Assembly: GCF_002723935.1 (NCBI RefSeq)
Contig: NZ_BEWM01000005.1
Location: forward strand, 248,001 to 312,000
Direction: 5' to 3'
Length of the DNA stretch: 64,000 nucleotides
DNA from: Gluconobacter cerinus
Lineage (GTDB): Bacteria > Pseudomonadota > Alphaproteobacteria > Acetobacterales > Acetobacteraceae
Under the pieces are notes generated by a model, which saw only the letters and a program-made list of their open reading frames with translations, was not told where the DNA came from and did not search any database. Below, one piece after another: positions 36,782-44,859 of the stretch (position 1 is its first letter; every line of letters begins with the position of its first letter). The position numbers and the translations under genes are program-made.

Positions 36782-37807
36782 TCAGTGGTAGTGATGCTCG
36801 TTCGTCACTTTTCCACGGAACACGTAGTAGGAATAAATCGTGTAGCCGAGGATGACTGGCAGCAGGAACATCGCACCGAACAGGACGAACGCCTGACTGC
36901 TGGGTGGCGAAGAGGCCTGCCAGATCGTGATGGTCGGCGGCACGATATACGGCCACACGTTGATCCCGAGACCGGAGAAGCACAGGAAGAACAGACCCAG
37001 TGTCGAGATGAACGGCAGCAGGTGGGACTTGCGGTTGCGCAGGCCCAGGAACAGCGCGCCAGCGACAGCTACGACAGCGACGGGAACCGGCAGGACCAGA
37101 GCAAGCTGTGGCCATTCCAGCCAATGCTGCATGTAGGTCGTGTGAAGCTGTGGCGTCCAAACGGATACAGCGACGATCGTCAGCAGCATCAGGCCGGCAA
37201 GGCCGTAGGAAACACGACGCATCGTATCCTGCAGTTCGCCTTCACAGCGCCAGATGAGCCATGTGGAGCCCAGAAGCGCGTAGCCGATTGTGACGGCGGC
37301 ACCACAGAACAGTGCAAACGGCGTCAGCCAGTCCAGCGAGGTTCCGACGAACACGTTGTTCTGGACGGGAATGCCCTGCACCAGCGTCCCGAGGATCACA
37401 CCCTGCATGAATGCTGCAACGATGGAGCCACCGCAGAAGGATGCATCCCAGAACAGCTGTGAACCGGGAGACTTCATCTTGAAGCGGAATTCGAAGGAGA
37501 CGCCGCGCAGGATGAGAGCCAGCAGCATGAACAGGATCGGCAGGTACAGCGCGGGAAGGATCGTGCCGTAAGCGACCGGGAAGACGCCGTAGAGTGCAGC
37601 GCCGCCGAAGATCATCCAGGTTTCGTTGCCGTCCCAGACAGGAGCGACCGTGTTGACCATGACGTTGCGGTGATCGTGATCCCGTTCCTTGAGGAACAGG
37701 ACGCCGATGCCAAGGTCAAAGCCGTCAAGAATGACGTAGAGGAAGATGGCAGAGGCCGCGAGAACGGCCCAGACCACGGGAAGCCAGAAAGCGGCGGATT
37801 CGGTCAT
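36782..37807 (-). CDS. cydB: Cyanide-insensitive bd-type terminal oxidase, subunit II
   Basis: 341 residues, about nine transmembrane helices. Typical openings LPVVWAVLAASAIFLYVILDGFDLGIGVLF and WDGNETWMIFGGAALYGVFPVAYGTILPALYLPI mark CydB/CioB. It forms the heterodimer with CydA; in Gluconobacter the pair is known as the cyanide-insensitive quinol oxidase (CIO). Six bases separate it from cydA. Confidence 0.95.
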   Translation of the reverse strand: MTESAAFWLPVVWAVLAASAIFLYVILDGFDLGIGVLFLKERDHDHRNVMVNTVAPVWDGNETWMIFGGAALYGVFPVAYGTILPALYLPILFMLLALILRGVSFEFRFKMKSPGSQLFWDASFCGGSIVAAFMQGVILGTLVQGIPVQNNVFVGTSLDWLTPFALFCGAAVTIGYALLGSTWLIWRCEGELQDTMRRVSYGLAGLMLLTIVAVSVWTPQLHTTYMQHWLEWPQLALVLPVPVAVVAVAGALFLGLRNRKSHLLPFISTLGLFFLCFSGLGINVWPYIVPPTITIWQASSPPSSQAFVLFGAMFLLPVILGYTIYSYYVFRGKVTNEHHYH

Positions 37808-37813
37808 GATCGC

Positions 37814-39238
37814 TTACTCCGCCAGACCAGCATTGTGGGGGTGATGTGAGACCTGCGTGGTACCAGCGGACATCTGCGGCTCGTGCTCGGACGGACCTTC
37901 CTCACCAGAGTGAGGCTCTTCTGCGAAGCTGCGCAGGAGAATGGTGATGCCACCTGCGAAGACCACAAAGTACACAATCACGAAGGCAACCATCGACGTC
38001 GCCATGCTCGGCAGAGCGATCTGGGAGACACTGTCGGAGGTCTTTAGGAGGCCATAAACCGTGTATGGCTGACGGCCGACCTCAGTCGTGATCCAGCCAC
38101 ACAGCAGGGCTATGAAGCCTGCCGGGGACATCCACAGAGCGACACGATGGAGCATCGCGTTGCTGTAAAGGCTGCCCTTCCAGCGCAGGAAGAGAGACCA
38201 CAGACCAACCAGAACCATGAGCGAGCCAAGCGCGATCATGATGCGGAAGGAGAAGAACAGCAGCGGCGAATACGGTCGCAGATCCTTCGGGTAGTCCTTG
38301 AGGCCCGGCACCTTGCCATCGAGGCTGTGCGTCAGGATCAGGGAGCCGAGGAGCGGAATCTGGACCTTGTAGTGCGTCGTCTCGTTTTCCATGTCCGGAA
38401 TACCGAACAGGATTTCCGGCGCGCGGCCTTCAGAGTCCCAGTCGCCTTCCATCGCGGCGATCTTGGCTGGCTGGTATTCCAGCGTGTTCAGACCCTGCGT
38501 GTCACCCGCCAGGAACTGGACCGGAGCAACAATCGCGGCCATCCACATGGCCATGGAGAACATCAGGCGGACCTGTTCGGACGCCTGACGGCCTTCACGA
38601 CGGGCCTTCAGCAGATGCCAGCCAGCGACGCCAGCCACGATGAACGCGACGGACAGGAACGCTGCCAGCCCCATGTGCACGAGGCGGAACGGGAAGGACG
38701 GGTTGAAGATGATCTGCCACCAGTTGCCTGGCAGGAAGCGACCTGTCGCTTCATCAATGATGTAACCCTGCGGCGTCTGCATCCAGGAATTGGAGGCGAG
38801 AATCCACGTCATGGAGATCAGCGTGCCGATCGAGACCATGCAGGTGGCGCCAAAGTGCAGGCCTTTGCCCACGCGGTTTAGGCCAAACATCATGACGCCG
38901 AGGAAGCCGGCTTCAAGGAAAAAGGCCGTCATCACTTCGTAGGCCAGCATTGGGCCGAGGATGGGGCCAGCCTTCTGCGAGAACTGGGACCAGTTGGTAC
39001 CGAACTCGTAGGACATGACCAGACCGGAAACCACGCCCATCGCGAATACGACGGAGAAGATTTTCAGCCAGTATTTGAAGAGATCCAGATAGGCGCTGCG
39101 TCCCGTCTTGAGCCAGAGGCCTTCAAGAACGGCGAGATAGGCAGCAAGCCCGATCGAGAATGCCGGGAATACGATGTGAAACCCGACTGTAAACGCGAAC
39201 TGAAATCGCGCGAGAAATAAAGCCGACAGGCCAAACAT
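37814..39238 (-). CDS. cydA: Cyanide-insensitive bd-type terminal oxidase, subunit I
   Basis: 474 residues, about nine helices. FQFAFTVGFHIVFPAFSIG holds the distal heme ligand His21; YEFGTNWSQFSQKAGPILGPMLAYEVMTAFFLEAGFLGVM holds conserved Glu residues of the heme-d site; WGRQP-like TEVGRQPYTVYGLLKT is near the C-terminus. The quinol-binding loop is short, as in CioA (E. coli CydA has a longer one). It oxidises ubiquinol at the membrane without pumping protons. An FNR-like box lies about 185 bases upstream of the ATG. Confidence 0.95.
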   Translation of the reverse strand: MFGLSALFLARFQFAFTVGFHIVFPAFSIGLAAYLAVLEGLWLKTGRSAYLDLFKYWLKIFSVVFAMGVVSGLVMSYEFGTNWSQFSQKAGPILGPMLAYEVMTAFFLEAGFLGVMMFGLNRVGKGLHFGATCMVSIGTLISMTWILASNSWMQTPQGYIIDEATGRFLPGNWWQIIFNPSFPFRLVHMGLAAFLSVAFIVAGVAGWHLLKARREGRQASEQVRLMFSMAMWMAAIVAPVQFLAGDTQGLNTLEYQPAKIAAMEGDWDSEGRAPEILFGIPDMENETTHYKVQIPLLGSLILTHSLDGKVPGLKDYPKDLRPYSPLLFFSFRIMIALGSLMVLVGLWSLFLRWKGSLYSNAMLHRVALWMSPAGFIALLCGWITTEVGRQPYTVYGLLKTSDSVSQIALPSMATSMVAFVIVYFVVFAGGITILLRSFAEEPHSGEEGPSEHEPQMSAGTTQVSHHPHNAGLAE

Positions 39239-39420
39239 TGCGATGGTGCCTTCTGCTTGGGAGGCGGACCGCAGAACCGGTCCGCATGGACCCGTCAGCT
39301 ACGCTCGCACCCTAGAAGTCAGGAATGAGCTGAGATCATGCGCACCGCACTGCACACATGACCCGGATCTGAATCTTGAAAGCCGCAGCACGGGAATAGT
39401 TTTCTTTCCGCGCCATGGTT

Positions 39421-39434
39421 TTGACAAAAATCAA
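39421..39434. promoter_or_regulatory. FNR/Anr-like box upstream of cydA
   Basis: TTGACAAAAATCAA fits TTGAT-N4-ATCAA with one mismatch (C for T). Read toward cydA it is TTGAT, four bases, GTCAA. A TATTCC-like -10 element on the minus strand at 39393-39398 would place transcription start near 39386, about 41.5 bases from the box centre, the class II activator distance. It lies 15 bases past the stop of the preceding gene. Sequence evidence only. Confidence 0.45.
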
Positions 39435-39448
39435 AACATTCCCTGCGT

Positions 39449-40525
39449 CTACTCGCGCAAATGTGACGCGTCAATTTTTTGTGTGGAGATTGTTTGCAAA
39501 AGTTGTTCGAGAGCAGGTGCAGCATGACCATTCACGACGGAAACTTCTGCGACAACAGGATGACTTTCTGCCAGTCCGGATGAGGGTGTTGCGTGCAAAA
39601 TGTGCTCGAGGAAAACGCGCGTGTCTGGAGCAAGCGAGGCCTGAAGGCGCGGAATATTCAGGATTTTTTCGGCGGCATCATGCCAGTTCAGAAGCGTCAG
39701 GGTGAGGTGGCCGTTGAGCGCTGGGTATGTCAGTTCACCGGAAAAGGAAAGATGTGCAGAAGTCGCTTCCGACCCCATCGAAAATGATGCTGTCTGCACA
39801 AGTAGGCGCTCATAGCCTTCAGGACTAAAAAGTGGGCTTTCAGGATGTGTGCTGGACGTCGTGAGAGCTATCACGAGATGAGCATTGTGCAGTGGATACT
39901 TGGCAGCATTCAAAAATAATGTGCTGAGAGTGGAAGACAACACATCCATTCCGAGGCGTGTGGCTCTCGGTGGGGCTTGGGGTTGGATGAGGATGCGTCC
40001 AGAAGGGCGGGACAGCGCGACTGTCTGATCCACAAGATTCATTGCGACGGCGACTTGGGCAGAAGGAGCATGGAACATTACGGTTCCGTCCTCTGAGATG
40101 TGCAGTCTCAAAGCTTCTGTGAGAATGGTTGCTCTGGCCGAAGAAGTGATAATGCGCGCAGCCTGACGACCAGGAAGGGAGACGGTGAGGCCTTTTCTGA
40201 CGATTTCCGTCCATGGTCCGCCAAGCCTGAAAGTCTCACCTGCCCAACCAGCCTCGAATGGTTGGGCAGGAAAATTTTTATGGCGGAGCTGGGGTTTCTG
40301 GATGTCGATCCATGCTCCGAAAGGCCAGCCTCCACGACGAACTTCTCCAGTTTCTACAGACCATCCCGTAGCTTTCAGGTTCGCGACTTCAGCTTCAATT
40401 CGCCCTTGCATTCTGGTGGTGACGTGATGCCACAGGGCGGTATCTGCAGCTGCCACAACTGTAATGAAACAGAAGATGACAAGCGTGATTTTCAGGTAAC
40501 GGGCAGTATTGGAAACTGGGTTCAC
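39449..40525 (-). CDS. DUF2125-family membrane-anchored protein
   Basis: 358 residues. One N-terminal transmembrane helix or uncleaved signal (ITLVIFCFITVVAAADTALWH) is followed by a long beta-rich periplasmic domain; GEVRRGGWPFGAWIDIQKPQLR matches the DUF2125 beginning, common in alphaproteobacteria and without known function. Its start is about 250 bases from the plsC stop; whether it belongs to the ftsE-plsC run is unclear. Confidence 0.8.
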   Translation of the reverse strand: MNPVSNTARYLKITLVIFCFITVVAAADTALWHHVTTRMQGRIEAEVANLKATGWSVETGEVRRGGWPFGAWIDIQKPQLRHKNFPAQPFEAGWAGETFRLGGPWTEIVRKGLTVSLPGRQAARIITSSARATILTEALRLHISEDGTVMFHAPSAQVAVAMNLVDQTVALSRPSGRILIQPQAPPRATRLGMDVLSSTLSTLFLNAAKYPLHNAHLVIALTTSSTHPESPLFSPEGYERLLVQTASFSMGSEATSAHLSFSGELTYPALNGHLTLTLLNWHDAAEKILNIPRLQASLAPDTRVFLEHILHATPSSGLAESHPVVAEVSVVNGHAAPALEQLLQTISTQKIDASHLRE

Positions 40526-40774
40526 TGGGCCTGTCTTTGTGTAACGGGATATAGAGGCTGGTTCGATGGGCGGTATTTATCCCCAAAACAGCATTCCGCG
40601 TGCAGTCATTGTTTGACAGCCGAGTCTATGGAAGGCGATCTGGGCACATTGAAGTCAGGGAATAGCTGAAAACCGCAGAAAAATAGGGTTTTTTAGCTAC
40701 GTGTGGAAACCGTCGGGTTTCTTGAAATTCGCCCGAAGCCTCTGGCCTCAAAACTCCTTCTGTTCCGGCGGTTG

Positions 40775-41524
40775 TTAAACCCTCTGAAGCTCCACAGAGT
40801 TATCCACAGTATTGCGTGGTAATTCATGGGTTGCGCACAGTTCATCCCATGCTTCGTTCAGCGCGGTCGTGAAGCCGTTGCGTCCCTCTGTGGAGGGGAG
40901 TGGCGCACCGATGACGACCTTCAAAACACCAGGTTTTTTCCGCCAGGGAGATCGGTCCCAGAAGAGGCCGGAATTGGTGGCGACCGGCACGACAGGAACA
41001 TTAGCCTGTCGGGCTAATGCAATAATGCCCGGTTGGATGGGGTGGCGTTCTCCGGGGAGGGTGCGTGTGCCTTCAGGAAAGATAATAATCTGTCTGTCAG
41101 ATGCGTGAGCGCGTGCGCTGTCTTTCATCATGGTCCGCAGGGCTTTAGATCCAGCGCTTCGTTCCACAGGGATCATGCCGCTCAGAACAAGCATGGGGCC
41201 GACAAGGGGAATTTTAGTCAGTTCCGCTTTGATGATGTAGGTCGGTAGGGGGACCAGATTCATCCAGACGAAGCCATCGAAGAAGGACTGATGCTGGGAT
41301 GCAATGAGGCTTGGGCCTGCAGGAATATTATCCCGACCATGAACTTCGATTTTCACGGAGCAAAGCTGCGCAAATCCAAACAGCACCGCTCTGGACCAGA
41401 GTTTGGCGTAGGAGAGTGCCAGGTCCTGTCGCTTCATGAGGCGGATCGGGATTGCACCGAGACCCATGATGACTGTGAGAATCAGGAAATAAAGATTGAA
41501 CAGCAGGCCGCGAAGAATGCTCAT
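40775..41524 (-). CDS. plsC: 1-acyl-sn-glycerol-3-phosphate acyltransferase
   Basis: Acylates lysophosphatidate to phosphatidate. 249 residues with an N-terminal helix, the NHxxxxD block as SQHQSFFDGF, the glycerolipid motif IIFPEGTRTLPGE, and GMIPVERSAG. Membrane associated. Preceded by the DUF218 gene by 44 bases and likely in the same operon with ftsE-ftsX. Confidence 0.92.
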   Translation of the reverse strand: MSILRGLLFNLYFLILTVIMGLGAIPIRLMKRQDLALSYAKLWSRAVLFGFAQLCSVKIEVHGRDNIPAGPSLIASQHQSFFDGFVWMNLVPLPTYIIKAELTKIPLVGPMLVLSGMIPVERSAGSKALRTMMKDSARAHASDRQIIIFPEGTRTLPGERHPIQPGIIALARQANVPVVPVATNSGLFWDRSPWRKKPGVLKVVIGAPLPSTEGRNGFTTALNEAWDELCATHELPRNTVDNSVELQRV

Positions 41525-41568
41525 AATTTTGTCTGCTCACCAGAAAAGCTGCGGTTGCACAAGAGGCC

Positions 41569-42162
41569 TCAGTGAGGCGTAAGGCCAATCTTGCCGTCTG
41601 GCAGGCCCGTCAAGTTACTAAGTTCTGCGCCTAGAAGTTTGAAATATTCCCGGATGAGTAAGTGCAGGGTCTGGCGGGACAGTGGCGCTTCCAGAGCTGG
41701 CGGGAGAACCGGATAAGGCACGAGTTCCAGATCTGGGGCAGTCCGGCTGAGCTCTATAATGGCGCGGCGAATGTGGTAGCCAGCGGTAACGACCAGTAGG
41801 CTGTGCATCTTGTGATCTCTGGCCCACGTCGTGGTCTCATAAGCATTACCAATCGTACTGACTGCACGGCGGCCCAAAGTGACGCGGCTGGCCAGATCGC
41901 TGGAAAGCGTCTGGTTCTGAAGGCGCACAAGTTGATCGAGTGTAACATGGGGCCCGACGCCAGAAATCAGTAGAAGCTGGCCATATCCGCCCTTGAGAAG
42001 GGTGAGGGATGTTTCGATACGGGATTGGCCGCCTGTGAGGGTGACGATGCCATCGCAGACAGTGGCAACATGCGGTGGCTGTCGGGAATCGTGGATGAAC
42101 CAGACGAAGCCAGCCGACCAGAGCACGGCAATAAGAAACAGCGAGGAAAGAAAGGCCTTCAC
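41569..42162 (-). CDS. YdcF/ElyC-like DUF218 membrane protein
   Basis: 197 residues from the GTG at 42162 overlapping the ftsX stop (GTGA). An N-terminal helix (AFLSSLFLIAVLWSAGFVWFI) is followed by a DUF218 domain: VTLTGGQSRIETSLTLLKGGYGQLLLISGV, the NAYETTTWARDH stretch and VVTAGYHIRRAI (SxxHxxR-like). Such proteins (for example ElyC, SanA, YdcF) act in envelope biogenesis. Placement with ftsEX suggests a cell-wall role. Confidence 0.85.
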   Translation of the reverse strand: MKAFLSSLFLIAVLWSAGFVWFIHDSRQPPHVATVCDGIVTLTGGQSRIETSLTLLKGGYGQLLLISGVGPHVTLDQLVRLQNQTLSSDLASRVTLGRRAVSTIGNAYETTTWARDHKMHSLLVVTAGYHIRRAIIELSRTAPDLELVPYPVLPPALEAPLSRQTLHLLIREYFKLLGAELSNLTGLPDGKIGLTPH

Positions 42163-43058
42163 GGCAATCGACGAAGCCACACGAGCACAACGCCCTGAGC
42201 TGTGATCCATCCCAGAAGAGCTGCAATGACGGGCAGGGCACCGAGCTCTTTCAGGAGGCTGAGAGGTAAAATGCGGAGTGTTGTCCACCACCCATCCAGT
42301 GTTGTCGGAAAGGTGCTTGGGACGGTGGCCTGATGCGTGAAGGGCGCGAGGGTTGTGGCAAGGGAGGTTGTCAGTGGCGTGAGGAGGACGAGGCCAGCCA
42401 CGCCACCCATAAAGCTGAGGAGTGCAGCCCGACCGGCAATATGGCTGGAAATTGTAAAGTCCCCTGCGCCAAGGGAATGCACGATTTCCACAGCCCGTTT
42501 CTGGGCAGCGACAGAGCGGCGGACAGTGATGCCAATGGATAAAACGGCAATCGCTGCGATCAGGACAACGGCAAGCCAGGCGCATCCGACGAGGCTTGTG
42601 CCCAAATGTTCAAGTCTTTGGCCCCATTGCATGTCTTCCTGAACAATGGCTTCGGGCAGCGTGTCGTGAACAGTGGAGCCTAGGTTAGCGTCAGGCGTGT
42701 GGGCGACGATGAGGACGGTGGGCAGAGAGAGGCCCGGCAGACCTTTCCGCGCATCCGTAGGCTGGCCAAGCCAGGGCGCCAATAGATCCTGCACCTTGTC
42801 TGTGGAAAGCTTTTGCAGGTTGGTAACGCCCGGCAAGGCCTTGAGAGCGTGAATGAGTGCGTCCGTGCGATCTGAGGCGTTTGGAATGTCTGTCGGGATT
42901 TCGATCGTTGCAGCACTTCGGGCCGCCTGCGCCCAGCCATCTGCAAGCGCTTGAACACCGGTCAAACCAGCAAGGGCCAAGCCTGCCAGCAGGGTCATGA
43001 GAGCAACAAGCAGAGGGAGGCTGCCTGAGCGCAGACCGGGAGAGACGCGGCGGCTCAC
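42159..43058 (-). CDS. ftsX: Cell-division protein FtsX, permease-like
   Basis: 299 residues. A helix near the N-terminus, a periplasmic loop of about 115 residues, and three C-terminal helices in the FtsX arrangement. The three-helix MacB/FtsX domain includes VGCAWLAVVLIAAIAVLSIGITVRRSVAAQKRAVEIVHSLGAGDF, where the EIxxxLGA coupling element is visible. With FtsE it links the divisome to cell-wall amidase activation. Overlaps ftsE by four bases. Confidence 0.9.
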   Translation of the reverse strand: MSRRVSPGLRSGSLPLLVALMTLLAGLALAGLTGVQALADGWAQAARSAATIEIPTDIPNASDRTDALIHALKALPGVTNLQKLSTDKVQDLLAPWLGQPTDARKGLPGLSLPTVLIVAHTPDANLGSTVHDTLPEAIVQEDMQWGQRLEHLGTSLVGCAWLAVVLIAAIAVLSIGITVRRSVAAQKRAVEIVHSLGAGDFTISSHIAGRAALLSFMGGVAGLVLLTPLTTSLATTLAPFTHQATVPSTFPTTLDGWWTTLRILPLSLLKELGALPVIAALLGWITAQGVVLVWLRRLP

Positions 43059-43732
43059 GCTATCGCCTCATTTGCGTGCGGGTCGAGCGTGCCATCACGG
43101 AGCATGATTGATGGGGCGGGAGCATCGCGCACAAGACCTTCGTTATGCGTCGCGACAATCACGGTTGTTCCCAGATCAATCAGTTCCTGGAATGTTGCAA
43201 GAAGGCGTCTGGCCTGAGAATCCTCAAGAGCGTTTGTTGGTTCATCGGCGAGAAGGATGTCGGGTCGTCCGATCAGGGCGCGTGCAATAGCAACACGCTG
43301 CTGTTCGCCCCCGGAAAGAGTGGTCGGTCGGGAATGGGCGTGCGGGGCGACATCCAGCCAGTCCAGGACGGCAAAAACCTCCTGTCGAATATCGCGTTCG
43401 GAGCGCCCGCGCAGACGCAGCGGGAGGGCGACGTTGTCAAAAACATTCCACTCCCCGATCAGGCGGTAATCCTGCGGGACGAACCCGATGCGTCTTCTCA
43501 GGTTTCGTAGAGTGCTTCGGCTGGCGCCCGTGACTGGGGTGTTGAGAATATCCATTTGGCCTGAGGCGGGTTTTGCCCCGAGTGTCAGAAGCTTGAGAAG
43601 GCTGGATTTGCCTGCGCCTGATGGCCCGAGAAGCCAGCGGAATTCTCCCTGAGGGATTGTCAGGGTCATGCCGTGCAGAACAGGCTGCCCAACGCCAGCA
43701 GGTTTCAGGGAGACATCGCGCAGGCGGATCAT
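43055..43732 (-). CDS. ftsE: Cell-division ATP-binding protein FtsE
   Basis: 225 residues, ABC ATPase. Walker A is LLGPSGAGKSSLLK, Q loop RIGFVPQDYRL, signature TLSGGEQQRVAIARAL, Walker B ILLADEPTNAL and H-loop VIVATHNE. Pairs with FtsX. First gene of the leftward operon; the zinc-ribbon gene is divergent, with about 122 bases between. Confidence 0.93.
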   Translation of the reverse strand: MIRLRDVSLKPAGVGQPVLHGMTLTIPQGEFRWLLGPSGAGKSSLLKLLTLGAKPASGQMDILNTPVTGASRSTLRNLRRRIGFVPQDYRLIGEWNVFDNVALPLRLRGRSERDIRQEVFAVLDWLDVAPHAHSRPTTLSGGEQQRVAIARALIGRPDILLADEPTNALEDSQARRLLATFQELIDLGTTVIVATHNEGLVRDAPAPSIMLRDGTLDPHANEAIA

Positions 43733-43854
43733 ATGAAAACGATCAAAGGTGTTGCAGGCGTATTAACCATTTATTAACGACAACCTCGTCATATGGGCAA
43801 CCCAGTTGAGGTCAGACCGAGGCCGGTACGGTCTGATTTTTGAAGGATACCGTG

Positions 43855-44322
43855 ATGCGTGTTGAATGTCCCCACTGTCATGCTGTTTTTGAAGTGCCTG
43901 ATGCACTTTTGGAGCAGGCGCGGCGGCTGCGTTGCGCGAACTGTGGGGATAGCTGGTCTTTACAAGAGACGCACGAGCCGGAGCTTGCACAAATTCCGCC
44001 TGATGACTTGTCCTTGCTCAAGGCTGAGACTGAAGAGCCTCCAGGCCCTGAAACATCACAGTCGTATCCTATTGGATTGAGCGCGTCGGACGCACGGGAC
44101 GCTGCGAAACATGCGTTTGTTCTACATTCCCGGACAGTAACCCATGGGTTGGGTAAACCCGAGACTGTCGGGACGAAAATGATCGGAAGTCTTGGGACGT
44201 GGAGTGCCGCGTGGGGGCTTAGCCTCGTAGTGGTCGGCGGAGGCGTGGCCGCATTGTGGCACTGGAAGGCTGGGGAGCTGGTGACTTTATGGCCGGGTAT
44301 CGGCCATCTCCTTACTCCCTGA
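43855..44322 (+). CDS. Zinc-ribbon (MJ0042-type) membrane protein
   Basis: 155 residues from the ATG at 43855, after AAGGA at 43843-43847. The N-terminal zinc ribbon has Cys5, Cys8, Cys27 and Cys30 (MRVECPHCHAVFEVPDALL, RRLRCANCGDSW). A Pro/Glu-rich linker follows, then a single transmembrane helix near 122-143. This architecture is common upstream of ftsE or in other alphaproteobacteria as a protein of unknown function. The gene is divergent from ftsE. It may be a membrane-anchored regulator, but that is inference. Confidence 0.8.
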   Translation: MRVECPHCHAVFEVPDALLEQARRLRCANCGDSWSLQETHEPELAQIPPDDLSLLKAETEEPPGPETSQSYPIGLSASDARDAAKHAFVLHSRTVTHGLGKPETVGTKMIGSLGTWSAAWGLSLVVVGGGVAALWHWKAGELVTLWPGIGHLLTP

Positions 44323-44331
44323 GCCTGGGTC

Positions 44332-44742
44332 TTACATGTTGCGAGCGGCCAGTGCGGACAGGGTCGCTCCAATTGCGGCAAGTCCCATCAGGAGAAAGCC
44401 GTCGAACATGAGGGAGCCTGGGGTTAGCAGGTGACTGCCGATTTGAAGATGGGTCGGCAGGGTGCCCGCCACATGGTTCATGATGTCTTTCGCCTGCGGG
44501 TCAGCGCTTGCAGCACTCGTCGTAATGGCGTTCACGATGTGCGGCAGGATGTACCAGCCCAGACCAAGAATCAGGAGAAGGGGAGCGAGAAGCTCTGCGA
44601 CCTGCTGGGCGAAGTAGAAGGCGAAATAGCAGATGGACCAGATGCCCGTGCGGATCAGCGCGCCGGTTGAAAGAGGGCCGCTTTCCCCGCTGCGGGAGTT
44701 GAGCAGGCGATCGGTCAGGTTGCGCGAGGGCTGAATGTCCAT
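44332..44742 (-). CDS. Small membrane protein of unknown function
   Basis: 136 residues, with hydrophobic segments near 31-65 (WSICYFAFYFAQQVAELLAPLLLILGLGWYIL) and 109-132. The N-terminus is polar and Arg/Ser-rich. No recognised family. It converges with the zinc-ribbon gene, with nine bases between stops, and is back-to-back with the kinase genes. Confidence 0.65.
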   Translation of the reverse strand: MDIQPSRNLTDRLLNSRSGESGPLSTGALIRTGIWSICYFAFYFAQQVAELLAPLLLILGLGWYILPHIVNAITTSAASADPQAKDIMNHVAGTLPTHLQIGSHLLTPGSLMFDGFLLMGLAAIGATLSALAARNM

Positions 44743-44859
44743 GAGATACGGCTTCCACTGATCCGGTAACGGGAGTTATCTTCGCCCCTTGGAAATCGGA
44801 CGAACATCAGCTTCGGACTAGCTGCAAGAGGCCGTTAATGCAAACATTCCGTCATTCTC

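Noticed and set aside
40526-40774. Tiny ORF and GAAACC-GTCG-GGTTTC hairpin between DUF2125 and plsC genes
   Set aside because: The ORF has 16 codons without a ribosome site, and the hairpin has no T tract in either direction.
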